From Diprion similis (taxonomy: Eukaryota > Arthropoda > Insecta > Hymenoptera > Diprionidae), in NCBI RefSeq assembly GCF_021155765.1, contig NC_060116.1, forward strand, positions 13,764,001 through 13,828,000: 64,000 nucleotides of DNA, written 5' to 3'. The position numbers were made by a program, and so were the translations under genes. The notes under the pieces are model-generated. The model had not been told where the DNA came from and did no database searches. It saw nothing but the letters and a program-made list of their open reading frames with translations. Below, piece by piece: positions 13,363-24,948 of this stretch (positions are counted from its first letter, which is position 1; every line of letters begins with the position of its first letter).

Positions 13363-13396
13363 TATATACGGGTGCCAGAGACTTGATGGGATAGTC
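13363..13396 (+). promoter_or_regulatory. TATA box and initiator of the Kazal gene
   Basis: TATATA at 13363-13368 is followed about 30 bp later by an initiator-like AGTC at 13393-13396. This is the spacing of focused arthropod promoters. It lies 132 bp before the start codon at 13528, giving a first exon of about 155 nt. Confidence 0.5.
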
Positions 13397-13460
13397 AAGA
13401 CCACAATCTCCTTAGTTAACTTGCAATTCACGTGTTAAAAGATTCCATTTTAACTATACC

Positions 13461-13492
13461 TATATATATATATATATATATACATATACATA
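13461..13492. repeat. TA-dinucleotide microsatellite
   Basis: An uninterrupted TA run followed by TACATATACATA in the semicoding neighbourhood of the Kazal first exon (5' UTR), about 40 bp upstream of its start codon. Similar TA runs occur at about 7213-7244, 15545-15585, 21493-21510 and 49095-49122. Confidence 0.8.
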
Positions 13493-13527
13493 TTAAAGAG
13501 AAGAAAAACCAGTGAACGTCATTCATC

Positions 13528-15382
13528 ATGAAGGTCACTCTTGCATTCGGTGAGTTCATGCACCGAGAGAGACGCGCTGCACTACGAATCTGCGGTGCAT
13601 CTAGATGCACACCGAAAAGCGTCGACTTCCGGTTCGTCCGGTTTGCACGTGATATGAATATCTTTCGGTCTCCTATTTTTTCGTCCTGAGATCGAAGCCT
13701 TTTACCGAATCGTCGTATAATTTTTTTTTTTTTCGGGTCAACGATGCAATTCGGTAGTTTGTGCGCTTTGCAAATCACAGCAGCTTTCTCTGCGCACGGA
13801 ATTCGAATTTTATAGACTTACGGTCGTCGTTAAAAAAACCGTTAAACTGAATTTTCACGCGGCGTTTATTTTTTTTCTTTTGATTTGTTTTTGTCTTACA
13901 AGAAGAGTATCGGAACTCCGCTTCACGGATTTTGCTGAAACTCCTAGGCGCGTTTCCTAGTCCCATGTATAGAGCTTCTCATGCATAATTTCATCCATTG
14001 GTCCGTTATTCAGTTCGATTAAAATCGGATTAGATTAATAGTTCAATAAGATTCAAGTGTGAACGGATACATTGTTAGTTTAAAGCCATAGTAAAGTATA
14101 AACTGCTATAATTTTCGACAATTCGATGTATTGCCAATCGAACGCAGGAAGACTCAATCAATAGAAATAGACATCAGAAGCTCTATACTATAAGCCAACA
14201 AAACACGTCTAAAAGTTTCAGCAGAGAATCTGCAATACAAAGATCTGATACTCTCCTTATTAGTGGAAAGTAACCGCACTCAAGATGATCATGGTTGTCG
14301 TAGGTAATGGCGATAGTCGCTCGTCCTTCAATCGGATTATACATTTCCCTGTAAGGCTCTATATACGACACGACGGCGAATGATGTGCAATATTGTACAC
14401 GTATGTTGGCATAACTATGACGAGCACACACCGTCCGCGACGCAAATATTGTACATACCTGGCATGGTATAGAGGCATAAAGACAGAGAAGAATACATTA
14501 CGTATATCCTTGAAGAGAATTATCGGGGTCGACGTGACCGTCGTCGTTGTGACGAGCGATTATCCTGTTGAGCGGGGCAATCATGCAATAGAAAATTCAA
14601 ACGAAAACACTTAATGGCACAATGTAGTTGGTGTAGGAATCGTAGTGACATGGTCACGCAGGGGGAATGGATTAACACGACGCGGTGACCTCTTCGCTTT
14701 CTACGGCGTACACGGTACAATCTGCGAAAGGACGATTTAACATCTAGACGATAACTTGTGATCGCGTCGCGAACGAGGATTGATTAGCGAATGCGATTAT
14801 CATCTCGGCGAAAAGACTGTAAGACTCTTCACTTTTACCTCACATTATTCATTGTCCTTATTTTGTACAGTTCTATTGTGCGCCTGCGTCGTCTACGCCT
14901 TACCCACGGACAAGGACCCCAAGGCGGCACCTCCCAAGGAGGCACAGGACCCCAAACAGGTCAAGGACCCTGCTACCGCCTCCAAGGAAGTTAAGGACGC
15001 CATCAAGAACGCTAAGGACGCCAAGAAGACCAAGAAGGAGTGCGCTAAGAACTGCCCACAGCAATATGATCCCGTCTGTGCTCACCTTCCGACCGATGTT
15101 AACGTGAAACCGATCACCTTTGGAAGCCAGTGCGCCATGGAAGTCCACAACTGCGAGTCTGGAGCAAGTGAGTACAGTATTCAGTAACAGCATCGACGTC
15201 CAAATGCCTGGACAGTTTCGTTCTCCTTTACCAAAGTTTGAACTGTGGTAGTAGTAATTCTTCACAGTAGAACCGAAGCTCATGCTTACACCAATTTATG
15301 GTACCACATATCTTTTATTTCAGAATTGGTGGTGAAGAACAAGGGTGAATGCGCTGGAGCTGGCGGCGTCAGGCTGTCATAA
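13528..15382 (+). CDS. Secreted Kazal-type protein with Lys/Pro/Ala-rich linker
   Basis: Three coding exons: 13528-13549, 14871-15167, 15324-15382, giving 125 aa in perfect phase. The first coding piece is only 22 nt (MKVTLAF plus one base). It ends at a GTGAGT donor and joins the acceptor at 14870, completing a clean signal peptide (MKVTLAFVLLCACVVYA). No ATG next to exon 2 gives such a leader. Residues about 20-60 are a linker of PK, KDP, AK and KK units. A single Kazal-like domain follows with six cysteines, containing CPQQYDPVCA and FGSQCAMEVHNC, and the chain ends with VKNKGECAGAGGVRLS. Kazal domains usually inhibit serine proteases; the reactive loop lies after the second cysteine and its target cannot be read here. 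Likely haemolymph, salivary or venom-type secretion (inference). Confidence 0.85.
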
Positions 15383-15880
15383 TCGACGTCTACAATACCC
15401 GCACCGGGCAATATATCCTGAAGAGTATTATTTACGATGTACGAATAATATTATATAACTATATACCGAATTGATATCGCACGATAATTATCGTCGTTAA
15501 TATGTATTGTATACTTAGCTTTCACCGGATCGCGGATTATTTTACTATATATACATATATATATATATATGTATATATGTATATGTTAAATAACGTACAT
15601 ATCATGCATTTAACACTAACTATAAAACCATAGCACAATTATACCTGTTCTTCGTCCTCCTGTACAAAATGAAAAAACCGTATCAAAATTTGACTAATAT
15701 ACAAACATGTATTAAAAACATTATACTTTCACTTTCCTACATAACTGGAATGTCCAGCAACAGCCGCACATCAATAACAAGACTAAACGGTTGAGCTGCA
15801 AAAACCTCAAGACTGAAAACCCGTTCGCCCGTCGTAAATAAAATCTTATAAAATAAATTACCGTATCAAAAAAAAAAAAA
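15383..15880 (+). terminator. 3' UTR and polyadenylation region of the Kazal gene
   Basis: This AT-rich stretch contains a TATA/CATA dinucleotide run at about 15545-15585. It ends with two AATAAA hexamers at 15837-15842 and 15852-15857, just before a run of A. The convergent F-box gene ends at 15898, so the two 3' ends are nearly back to back. Confidence 0.6.
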
Positions 15881-15897
15881 AATTCTGAAAGCCGTAA

Positions 15898-18385
15898 TCA
15901 CAGCATCGGCACAAGACGAACTTCGGTCTTTGCCGAAACTCTGTTCTGCGCAGTGACGCGATTAGTTTTCAGGAGCTGATCGATCTCCTCTTCGCTACCG
16001 CACCAGACGGTTAAAGTGACTCGTTGAAGATGCTTCGCGCCATGCGGCTTGTCCAACAGATTATAGAGCGTTTTAACCGCCTCTGAATCCATGGGGCCAG
16101 AGAGATGCAGGGTCTTCAGTTTCTTCAATCGAAGTGCTCGTGAGACCATTTCAGCGGTCAATTTTTCTGCCGTTATACCCACGCCGGAACGTTGGCTCAA
16201 AGACAGCGACAGGTGCTCTGTTCGTGCAGATGCTCGTCAATTTTGACAGGAAAAATCATACCTAGCTCTGGGGCTGGTCACCTCGTCTAGCGGAGGAATT
16301 TTATGGATCATCCATGCTTCTGAATTAGTAAATTAATGGAACCAATTACCTAGGGTGTTACGATACTCCCTGAGGAGGAGCTCCAGGGTCGGCGTCGTGT
16401 CCCAGTACTCCGGGTTCTGGTTTGACATCTCGTCGTCGAGGCTCAGGGCAGCCAGCGGCATTCCTGGCTTGAGAAGGTTGCTCCTCCATCCTACGTTTCT
16501 GTTTCCTCCCTCTGGAACCAGTCAAACTTGTATTATGTCGCCGCTGGTTGACTGTCTCAGGATGTTGAAGGGAACGAGTTGAGGCCCGCGGACACGTAGA
16601 CTGAAATATGAAAAGTCGAACGGTGATTCTCCCCAGTTTCGAAAGTTTATTCTTCAAGCGCGCATATTAAGACATTTTCTTACCCATTTCACGCACGTGT
16701 CCGAGGCCTCAATTAACACACGTTGGTCGATTCACTTCGATCATACGGTGATTCTATCGAGCCCAAATTTTGTGACGATTGCATTTCCGAACAAATTTGA
16801 ACTCCTCGAGGACTCCTCGAGCCCACGATTCCCTAGCAACTGTGGATTGTGAATTTTCTCTATCAACTCTGTATTTGTTGGTAAACATATGTGGAATAAA
16901 ATTTTTCCATAAACCAGTCTCGATTCAACTGGTTTACTAATTTTCGGTTATCATACGATATGGTAGGGAAAAAATTTCAGTTCTTTACACATTGAATTTC
17001 AGTAGGCACTTGGAAAATTTAAATTGCAATGCACGCGAAAAACGTCATTTGAAATGATTTGAAGGAGAATATTGCACGTCGGTTATACTTTGCTTTTAAA
17101 GACCCACCTATGGTCAATTCGACCCGAAGAAACGGGCATCTAGAGGATAGCGTCCTCCACGCCTCGTCCTCGAGGTTTGGCAGTTCAGGGCCATCGTCCT
17201 CTGAGCAAAGGATGGCTAGCCTTCTGAAACATTCCCCTAAAGAGGTTCCAAGAACGTTGAGGAGCTTGCAGCTGAGACACCTGTAATCGATGCGCAGAAA
17301 CGCCAACTTCCGGAAGTTGCCCATGGCGAGGATGTAGTCGTCCGAGGATACGGTGATCCTGGAATCCGGCTGATCGAATGTACCCGACAAGAGTAGAGTG
17401 TGTAGCGTGTTTCTCGCAGCGTCAGAATTTCCCGCCGCTGAAACGAGCTTCAGTCCAACTTCCCAGGCGCAGTCGACGTCTTGGAGGTCCAGGATGCGAA
17501 GTTCGGTCTGCGCGCTGTGACGAAAATCATTTTTTTATTTTACCACGATTTCCAACATCCTGCACTTCGTTTTTTTTTGGTCTTTGCTGCTGATAAGATG
17601 AAAGGAAGCTAACCGAATCAGCTCCGCAAGCATAACGGCCATTTTTGCCTTTCCTTCAGCCTTGCGTTCACTCTCGAAAAGCAGATCGTTCACCTGGAAA
17701 ATAAGCAGATCAGAATAAGTAAGAATGAAAGTGTAAATCGCTTCATTTTCCAGGGGCGAATGCGGAGCTGCAGACCGTGATAAGATCGGTGTCCGAGTAG
17801 TCGAGACCCTCCACATCCACCACCTGAAAAAAAATTCTATTGGAAGGATTTAATCGATGATATTTATAGTAAGTACGATAATTTTATCGCGTACGTGAAT
17901 CTCGCGCAGCAAGGCGTTGCTCGCAAGGACCTTCAGAACGCCTGAAACGTTCTCCAGGTAGGCCTCCAGCGCAGGTCCTTGGGCAGGACTCCAGCACCTG
18001 AGCCTGAGGAGTCGCAACTGAGGTCCAAATCGCTCGGCGAAAGCTTTCTCCTTCGCTACGGTTTCCTCGCAGGATCCATAAAAAATCATTTCACGCTGAC
18101 GCCAGTTGCCAGGCCATGAAAAACCCTCGCTCCATGCTCTGGAACGAAATTCATTAGGAGCAGATCAGTCGTAATCGATTTTCCGTGTCCTCGTCTTTGA
18201 TTTTATTTATTTGAACATTTATAAGTAAAAAATCAATTCAGGGACCTATTAACCAAACTTGCGTTAAACTTGTCTCGATCGGGAAGATAGGTAAAAATCA
18301 ATGCCAAAGCCACGTAAGGTAATTTGCCCCAATCACCCGTGGGATCAACCTCTTCATGGTCAGTCCCGTCGGTTTGACCAGACAT
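15898..18385 (-). CDS. F-box / leucine-rich-repeat protein
   Basis: Seven exons in order: 18385-18246, 18138-17895, 17823-17776, 17693-17614, 17514-17108, 16511-16350, 16217-15898. They total 1401 nt (466 aa) with every junction in phase. The N-terminus carries an F-box: WGKLPYVALALIFTYLPDRD followed by NASLVNRAW across the first junction. The rest reads as divergent leucine-rich repeats, for example LRILDLQDVDCAWEVGLKL, FRKLAFLRIDYRCLS and KLKTLHLSGPMDSEAVKTL, with the FBXL/FBXO39-type segment EDEAWRTLSSRCPFLRVEL. F-box proteins recruit substrates to SCF ubiquitin ligases through Skp1 and the repeats bind the substrate; the substrate is unknown. The first donor (GTCCCT) is weak, but the F-box consensus across it is good. 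The next gene is divergent, 612 bp away. Confidence 0.85.
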
Positions 18386-18997
18386 AATCTAACCGATTAA
18401 AAATGAAAAAGGCAAACATAAAGCTACGCGAAATTTAGAATGTTGTATATGCCCATGTACATACAAGAAGACAATGAACGAAGGTAGCATCGCATCCGTC
18501 GATTAGATCATCGATTTATCGTTGACTTAGAAAACGCAGATTTCACATATGTTCATTCAGTAATATTTTCAAATATCGTTTCTTGCGGACAGTAGGTATT
18601 TTTAACAATGAGAATATAATTTGTTTGGACAAAATTTAACTAGTGGAATACCTTGTGTTTTTTATAAGAATTGAGCTCTCCCTACCGCAAATTGATCGCA
18701 TAAAATTGAGGACTGTTAGTGGTTTGCATGCTGTATAATACCAGCGAGTTAATTCTGAAGATTGATTCGTAAAGTTGTTCCGACCGATTACGAATCGCGG
18801 GTGTTGAGCAAACACTTTAAGTGCTCCGTTTCGTTGGTGACCAATTGTTGTTGACCCTTCAATTACCGTAATTACCTTCGTTATTAATAAACGGATAATG
18901 AGGATGCTGTCAGTCGTCAGTACGGTTGTAGCAACCCACGCAACACGTTGCAATCTAGTATTTTCTTTATCTAGACCCGTGAACAATTGTCCAAGCG
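18386..18997. promoter_or_regulatory. Shared upstream region of divergent F-box and LRR genes
   Basis: These 612 bp separate two start codons on opposite strands, so both promoters must lie here unless 5' UTR introns exist. The sequence is AT-rich. I see no TATA box at a fitting distance for either gene. Confidence 0.45.
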
Positions 18998-21127
18998 ATG
19001 GATCTCAAGTTCCTGTTATTGTTAGCGATAACCTTGAGAACCGCGTTCACTTCCGTCGGTAAAGTTTGCATGGAAGCCGCGACCGAGTGCGCCAAAGTTA
19101 ACGTTGAGGAGGTGGCGACACCGGCTATAAACCTCGAGGAACTTGAGAGCAAAATATCGCGACTCGAGAGAAGACTGAGAGCCGTGGAGCAGCCAGGTGA
19201 GTCCTAATTAACTTTTGGTCCTACGTGATAATTAATGATAAATTAATTATTATCCAGTGTGGCAGATCAGCGGAAGACCCGACGATTGGGAAGTTTGCGC
19301 CGAAGGTCCGTGCAGATGCAGGCCGGAAACAAGGTCGATATCCTGTTGGGGGAGGAATTTTTTGGACGTACCACCAACACAGCTGGTGCCAAACGATCTG
19401 CTGAAGTTGTAAGTCCCGGAAGTATCTGTTTGGTAAGAGAGATGGTGGTTAAAGGCAAAAGGGTGCATCGCATCGCATCGATATTTCAGGGACCTCGGAA
19501 GCAACCAGCTGACGGCCCTCCACAGAGACACTTTCTTGGACTTGACGCAACTGGTTCACCTGTGAGTTTGTGGAATTGCGGAATGAGGAATGCGCGGGAA
19601 CGCTGACAAAGGCTTGTAATTATAAATTTCAGAGACCTGAGCGATAACCAGATCGAACACTTGCCGCTGAACCTCTTCTTCTCTCTTCACGCTGTCACGC
19701 ATCTCAGACTGAGCAACAACATGCTGCGGGAGCTACACCGGAATCAGCTACTCCGGATGCGCCGGCTTCACATACTGTGAGTGTGGGTGGTGATTCGTGG
19801 GTCCGGACGGTGTTTGGGAGTGTTTTTATTTCGCTCCATTTTACAGCGACTTCTCCGCCAACAAGCTCAGCACCCTTCCCGCCACGCTCTTCCTGACCAC
19901 ATCAACGCTGGTCATTTTGGATCTCTCTTCCAACCGCATCGTTGCCTTGCCTTCCGGCGTTTTCAACGGCTTGCGAGACCTGGAGGAGCTTCTACTGACC
20001 AACAACCTACTGACCACGCTGCCCGGAACGTCCTTGCAGGATTTGAGCAATCTGGTTTCCCTCAGGCTCGAGGAAAACAGACTGGAAGACTTGCACGTTG
20101 ACTTTTTCGAGGCCCAGATCCACTTGAGGGAATTAAACCTTCGGGGGAACCGATTCACTCGAATTCGTGACGGGCTTTTTAAGCGGATGTCCAATCTGGT
20201 GGTGCTGGAGATATCGGCCAACAGAATATCCCGTGTAAATACATTCAGAGAAATTTTTAACACCGTGTACATCATTCACCGAAAAACGTGTTCCGCGATG
20301 ATCGCCAAACATAGTATTTCGTGTCAAGACAAACTGCTTCTGCAATCTAAGCAACGCCGACTTTCATTTTCGCTTTTCATCGGCATTAACTCACCGCTCT
20401 CCTTACAGATAGACCTGAAAGCCTTCGAGGGTCTGACCTCATTGAAGGAGCTACAGCTCGGCCACAATTTGCTAAGGACTGTTTCCCCGGGATTGTTTAT
20501 GCCTGTTGGATCTCTGGAGCGTCTCGTCTTATACGCAAACGGACTGGCGGTCCTGGAGGCCGGAGCCTTCAAGGGTCTGACGAACCTGACGATTCTTCTT
20601 CTGCACGCGAATCACCTGCGAGTCGTGCATCCAGATCTCCTTCAGGATACGCCAAACCTGCGAAAGCTGTAAGCGGAAAAACTGAGCGAATTAGTAAGAC
20701 GATTCCTGATTATCTCAACCGAGATCCTCCCTCTCATGTCAGTCAACTGGAAGCCAACTATCTGTCCTACTTGCCGCCGCGGTTCCTGGACGGGATCCCG
20801 AGCATCCGTCAATTGCGACTGGAGCGTAACCCCTGGCACTGCGACTGCAGTGCTGCCTACCTTTCCACCTGGCTTCGAAAACGGTACCTTGCTGGTCCCA
20901 GGGGAAACCACTTGGCCAGCAACAAGTCCAGCTTCTGGGAGTACGGCGCCGGCGCCGTTTGCCGAGGTCCCGGTGCTCTCGGTGGGAGACTCGTCGTCGA
21001 GTTGTCCTTTCACGAGCTCTGCGAAGGTCAGTGGGCATCCATGCGAGGTCTGGTCCCTCGATTACCGGTCGAATCGCCCACGACCACCTTGCCATCGACC
21101 GTAAGTTACGCAAAGAATGTTAAATAG
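18998..21127 (+). CDS. Secreted leucine-rich-repeat protein with LRRNT and LRRCT caps
   Basis: Seven exons: 18998-19196, 19258-19408, 19490-19561, 19633-19776, 19847-20234, 20409-20668, 20743-21127, giving 532 aa in phase. A signal peptide (MDLKFLLLLAITLRTAFTS) is followed by a short heptad-like helix (LEELESKISRLERRLRAVE). A cysteine-rich N-cap follows (VCAEGPCRCRPETRSISC). About twelve typical 24-residue repeats come next, such as LDLSDNQIEHLPLNLF and LDLSSNRIVALPSGVF. The C-cap begins NPWHCDC at 434-440. Exons 3 and 4 are exactly 72 and 144 nt with phase-2 ends, that is, one and two repeats. No membrane segment follows, so a secreted, extracellular matrix or ligand-binding role is inferred; the exact family member is not identified. 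A strong GTAAGT at about 21101 could extend the C-terminus to an unseen exon. Confidence 0.85.
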
Positions 21128-22037
21128 CGAAACTCGCCAGTCTTCATACAGTAATCCGCGTTCAATTTACAAGTAGAGCTTATCGCGCCGCCTGCTGAGA
21201 GGCAACTCACTCGGCACGTTATAATCATATTCGAATCCGTCATTGCAGCGCCATCTATTCGAGGACAACGTTTCATTCGAAATATATTAACATCCAGTGT
21301 TTTTTTGAACTGTTACAGGTGCTACATTGATCTCAAAGTATAGTTATTAGGAATTAGGATCTTCAAGATTCGAGACTCTAAGGTATGTGTATGAGAATTG
21401 ATCAGTTTTTGGATTAAAATGTTAGTTAAACAAAACAGAAATGCAAAAAAAAAGGACGTATGTATAATAAAATTCTAATACTTACTATCCGCATATATAT
21501 ATATATATACATTGTAATTATCGATCATAAAAATACACGTGTTGTCTAGCCGATAACATGCTTGGTGTTTAATCCGTTTCTGAACTATTGCATAACTATT
21601 ACAGGTATAAGATAGGTACTTGAGATTCGACATGATCGGCATTGAACACATACTCTCAAAGAGTTTAGATAGGGAGCGGCACATGAAAGTACATCTGACA
21701 GTTTTCGGATTGATTATCGTTATATATCGGAGCCTGATCGTCGGGTCGCGTCTGTCGAATTTTCGAGTTTCAAATCTAATTTTTCATCCACAAAAAGTAG
21801 CATGTACAGTATTATTGCTTACAATTCAAGTTCAACACATATAAGTTATCGTGAACAGTGGAATTCTTCAGCAAATTGCATGGTGTATAAGTATATACAT
21901 ACACGCGTATTCCCACCGAGCGCTTAAAGCGGTATTTCTACTCGAGAGCTGACGAGAGTCTGTGGAACTGAATAAGTGGGAGCTACCGTCACTCAGAAGT
22001 CAGAGACCTTTGAGGTTTGTCAGAAAGAACAGTCGAG
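21128..22037. other. Intergenic between LRR and decarboxylase genes
   Basis: An AATAAA at 21466-21471 is a possible LRR-gene polyadenylation signal. A TA run lies at about 21493-21510. A TATA-like TATAAGTATATA begins at 21886, about 150 bp before the decarboxylase start codon, and may belong to that promoter. No gene is seen. Confidence 0.45.
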
Positions 22038-24948
22038 ATGGCGTCTCAAATAAATAACACGACACTCAAGATTCTTCAGGACATCGTAAAAATCATTACC
22101 GAGGAAAACGTCCTTGAACCACCCGAAAATCATCCCGTTGTTGAGTTTCTTCAACCTGAAGAATTGAAGGTGAGTGATACTCGCATCGGTGCGTTCGATT
22201 TTTAAAATTTGAAAAAGCGCGCAGAACGTTCGAATGCGTGTAAGTACGCGCGCCTTATTTTCGAGTTGAATATATGTACAACCGATCGAAGTAGTTCGAA
22301 AATTTCCGTGACGATAAAACAGATATAGTTTTAGGTTCTCTGAAAATTTCCTAAATTATCTCTGATAACCAATATACAATTACGCGTCAATTCGTCCATT
22401 ACAAAAGAAGTTAAATGGAAAGAAACTACGATTCACGATAACAATCGTACGTTAGGGTCAGTCATTGATCCGCTATTTGTCTTGTTATTATTCACTAGCA
22501 GTAATGCATTTTGCATTGATTTGCGACATCGCAGATTTACGACATCGCAGTGTCGTAGATATCGCGCGATGCAACGAACGTTGCATGTTGATAAGGTTCT
22601 CCGCTTTCTTTACGGGTGTAGCATTACGCGACAATGAGCTTGCAGATCGTTGAGATATCCGCAAACTCTATACACTCAATGGGTGGTTGACTTTCTCGCC
22701 TCGACCAGCAAAGTCAAACTTCACCTGATCCCGTTTTTCACAAACCTTAACACAGAATGAGCTGTCCGTGGATCTTGGCGAGAATGGAGCGAGTCACGAC
22801 GACCTGGACAAGGTACTCAGACAGATTGCCCGCTACTCAGTGAAGACTTCGCACCCAAATTTCCACAATCAGCTCTATGGCGGGGTGGATTCGTACGGCT
22901 TGGCCGGAGCTTGGCTGACCGAAGCCCTAAATTCCAGCCAGTAAGCATGTTTGGTAATTGTTCTAGGTGTCGATGGACTGTTCTGTCAAGGAGCCTTTTA
23001 GTTAGCGAGGAACCTGATTTATAGGAAATTTGTAGTACGTAAACGTCATCGCTAGAACGTTAACTTGTTGAAGTAGTAGGAAACACTTCACAACGTGCTG
23101 TTGACGCGAACTTCTCGCGACGATACGAAGTCCATTATCTCGAACTATACTGAGAAGTGCGTCTTACTACTTTAGCAAGTTAATATCCCAGTGATGGTCT
23201 CCGTGTGCTATAAATTTCATACGGATGGGTAGACTCATTGCCTGAATGTCTCCTCGCTAGACTTACAATCGGTTCCGTTTACCAGGATATTACGTAAGGT
23301 CGTTAACTTCACCAGGAGGAACATTTCTGCTCTTACCTTACTTGGAAACTTGACTGACTTTAACCGACGCGATTCTAGGTACACCTTCGAGGTGGCTCCG
23401 GTCTTCACTCTTCTTGAATGCGAAGTTCTCAGAATAGCTTTGGCACTCTTCGGGTACCCGGAGCATCCCGAGGGCGATGGGATCCTGTGTCCAGGCGGCA
23501 GCACCGCCAACATGTATGGGATGGTCTTAGCTCGGTACAAAAAGCTGCCGGAGGTGAAGACCAAGGGTTTGAGTGGGTACCCACCTCTCGCTTGTTTCAC
23601 AAGCCAGGCTGCACATTACTCCATAAAAAAAGGGACCCATTGGCTGGGTCTGGGAACCGAAAGCGTCTACCAGGTACGACGTGATCGAGCGTCACGAAAT
23701 CAGAGACGTTTTCAAAGATTCATGAGTTTCGTTTTTTACAGGTAAAAACAGACGACAGGGACCGCATGCTTCCGGGAGAATTGAAGAAAGCCATTGAGCA
23801 GGCCAAAAAAGATGGAAAGCTGCCTTTCTTCGTCAATGCAACGGCAGGTACAACCGTGTTGGGCTCGATTGACCCGTTGAATGAAATCGCTGAGATCTGC
23901 AAGGCAGAGAACGTCTGGATGCACGTTGACGTGAGCACTGAACAATAGTTTTAGTATTAAACAGATCACCGAATTTTCATCGTATAATAATACTTTTTTA
24001 TTGTCGTAGGCCTGCTTAGGAGGGACTCTTCTTCTGTCTGGGGAACATCGGGACCGACTGAACGGCGTGCAGATGTACGTTTGGAGAGAAGTAAGTGCCA
24101 GCTCTCCTCGATCCAAGGTCCTGAAGTGTTTCGTTTTCCAGGTCAGACTCGGTTTCGTGGAATCCACACAAGCTGCTAGGCGCCCCACTGCAATGTTCGT
24201 TGTTCCTAGTGAAGGGCGAGGGTTCTTTGCACAAGGCGAACAGCGCGGCAGCGAATTACCTTTTTCAGCAAGACAAGTTCTACGACGTCTCCTGGGACAC
24301 CGGAGACAAGAGCGTTCAATGCGGTCGTAAGGTGAGTCGAAGAAACCGGTTCGTGAAATTCTGCGAATATTTCATGCCTCCAATTATCGATTCGACAGGT
24401 TGACGCCCTCAAGTTGTGGCTGATGTGGAAAGCCAGAGGCACCAGTGGACTCAGAAGAGTTGTGGACCATGCGGTTGCGGCGGCCAAGTACTTCCAAAAC
24501 CAGATAGCAAGTCGTCATGGATTCCGCCTTGTCATCCCCGAGGCAGAGTGCAGCAGCGTTTGCTTTTGGTGTGTAATTATAGTCCATCTCTGAACCATGG
24601 ATTTCTCTTGTCTTTCTGAGTGAAAAAAAAAAAAATAAATAAATAAATAAACACACTTGGATTTTCATCGTAATTATTTCTCGTTTTTCTGTTTTCTGTA
24701 GGTACATTCCTCCGAGCATGAGAGGCCTAGAGGAGACGGATGAATGGCGAGAAAAGCTCTACAAGGTGGCACCGAAGATTAAGGAACGGATGGTGATGGA
24801 TGGTTCATTGATGCTTGGATATACTCCTCTGAGTCACAAGGGTCTTGGTAATTTTTTCAGGATGGTCGTCACTTGTAGTCCTGAAGCCAAAAAATCTTCC
24901 ATGAATTTTGTGATAGAACAAATAGAGAAGTTCGGTCAAGATTTATGA
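22038..24948 (+). CDS. PLP-dependent acidic amino acid decarboxylase (CSAD/GADL1/ADC group)
   Basis: Eight exons: 22038-22169, 22756-22940, 23379-23673, 23742-23930, 24010-24074, 24142-24331, 24399-24568, 24702-24948, giving 490 aa in phase, the usual length for the family. This is a group II PLP decarboxylase. It carries the substrate-side motif HNQLYGGVD, the cofactor aspartate in WMHVDACLGG (Asp267) and the Schiff-base lysine in [17 protein letters not shown] (Lys299). The end, [13 protein letters not shown], matches the GAD/CSAD family. The probable reaction is decarboxylation of cysteine sulfinate (to hypotaurine) or aspartate (to beta-alanine, as in insect black/ADC). Neuronal GAD is less likely because the protein lacks the long GAD N-terminus. 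The substrate cannot be fixed from sequence reading alone. It is expected to be cytosolic. Intron 2 carries the long inverted repeat described separately. Confidence 0.9.
23003..23259 (+). repeat. Long inverted repeat / candidate hairpin RNA in decarboxylase intron 2
   Basis: Two 65-nt arms, 23025-23089 and 23154-23218, are reverse complements without a single gap. I count 46 of 65 Watson-Crick matches, and 11 of the 19 differences become G-U pairs in a plus-strand RNA, so about 57 of 65 positions could pair. The loop is 64 nt and has a small stem of its own (ACTTC/GAAGT). A further 9-bp pair (TAGCGAGGA at 23003-23011 with its complement at 23251-23259) lies outside the arms. The intron is spliced from the same strand, so such an RNA would be made with the gene. 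It may be a fold-back element, a long hairpin siRNA source or a structured intronic RNA. Confidence 0.6.

Noticed and set aside
23069-23088. TGAAGTAGTAGG in the left hairpin arm resembles let-7 (TGAGGTAGTAGG).
   Set aside because: The seed differs at position 4 and the rest of the sequence does not match; the 65-nt gapless stem with a 64-nt loop is also unlike a let-7 precursor.
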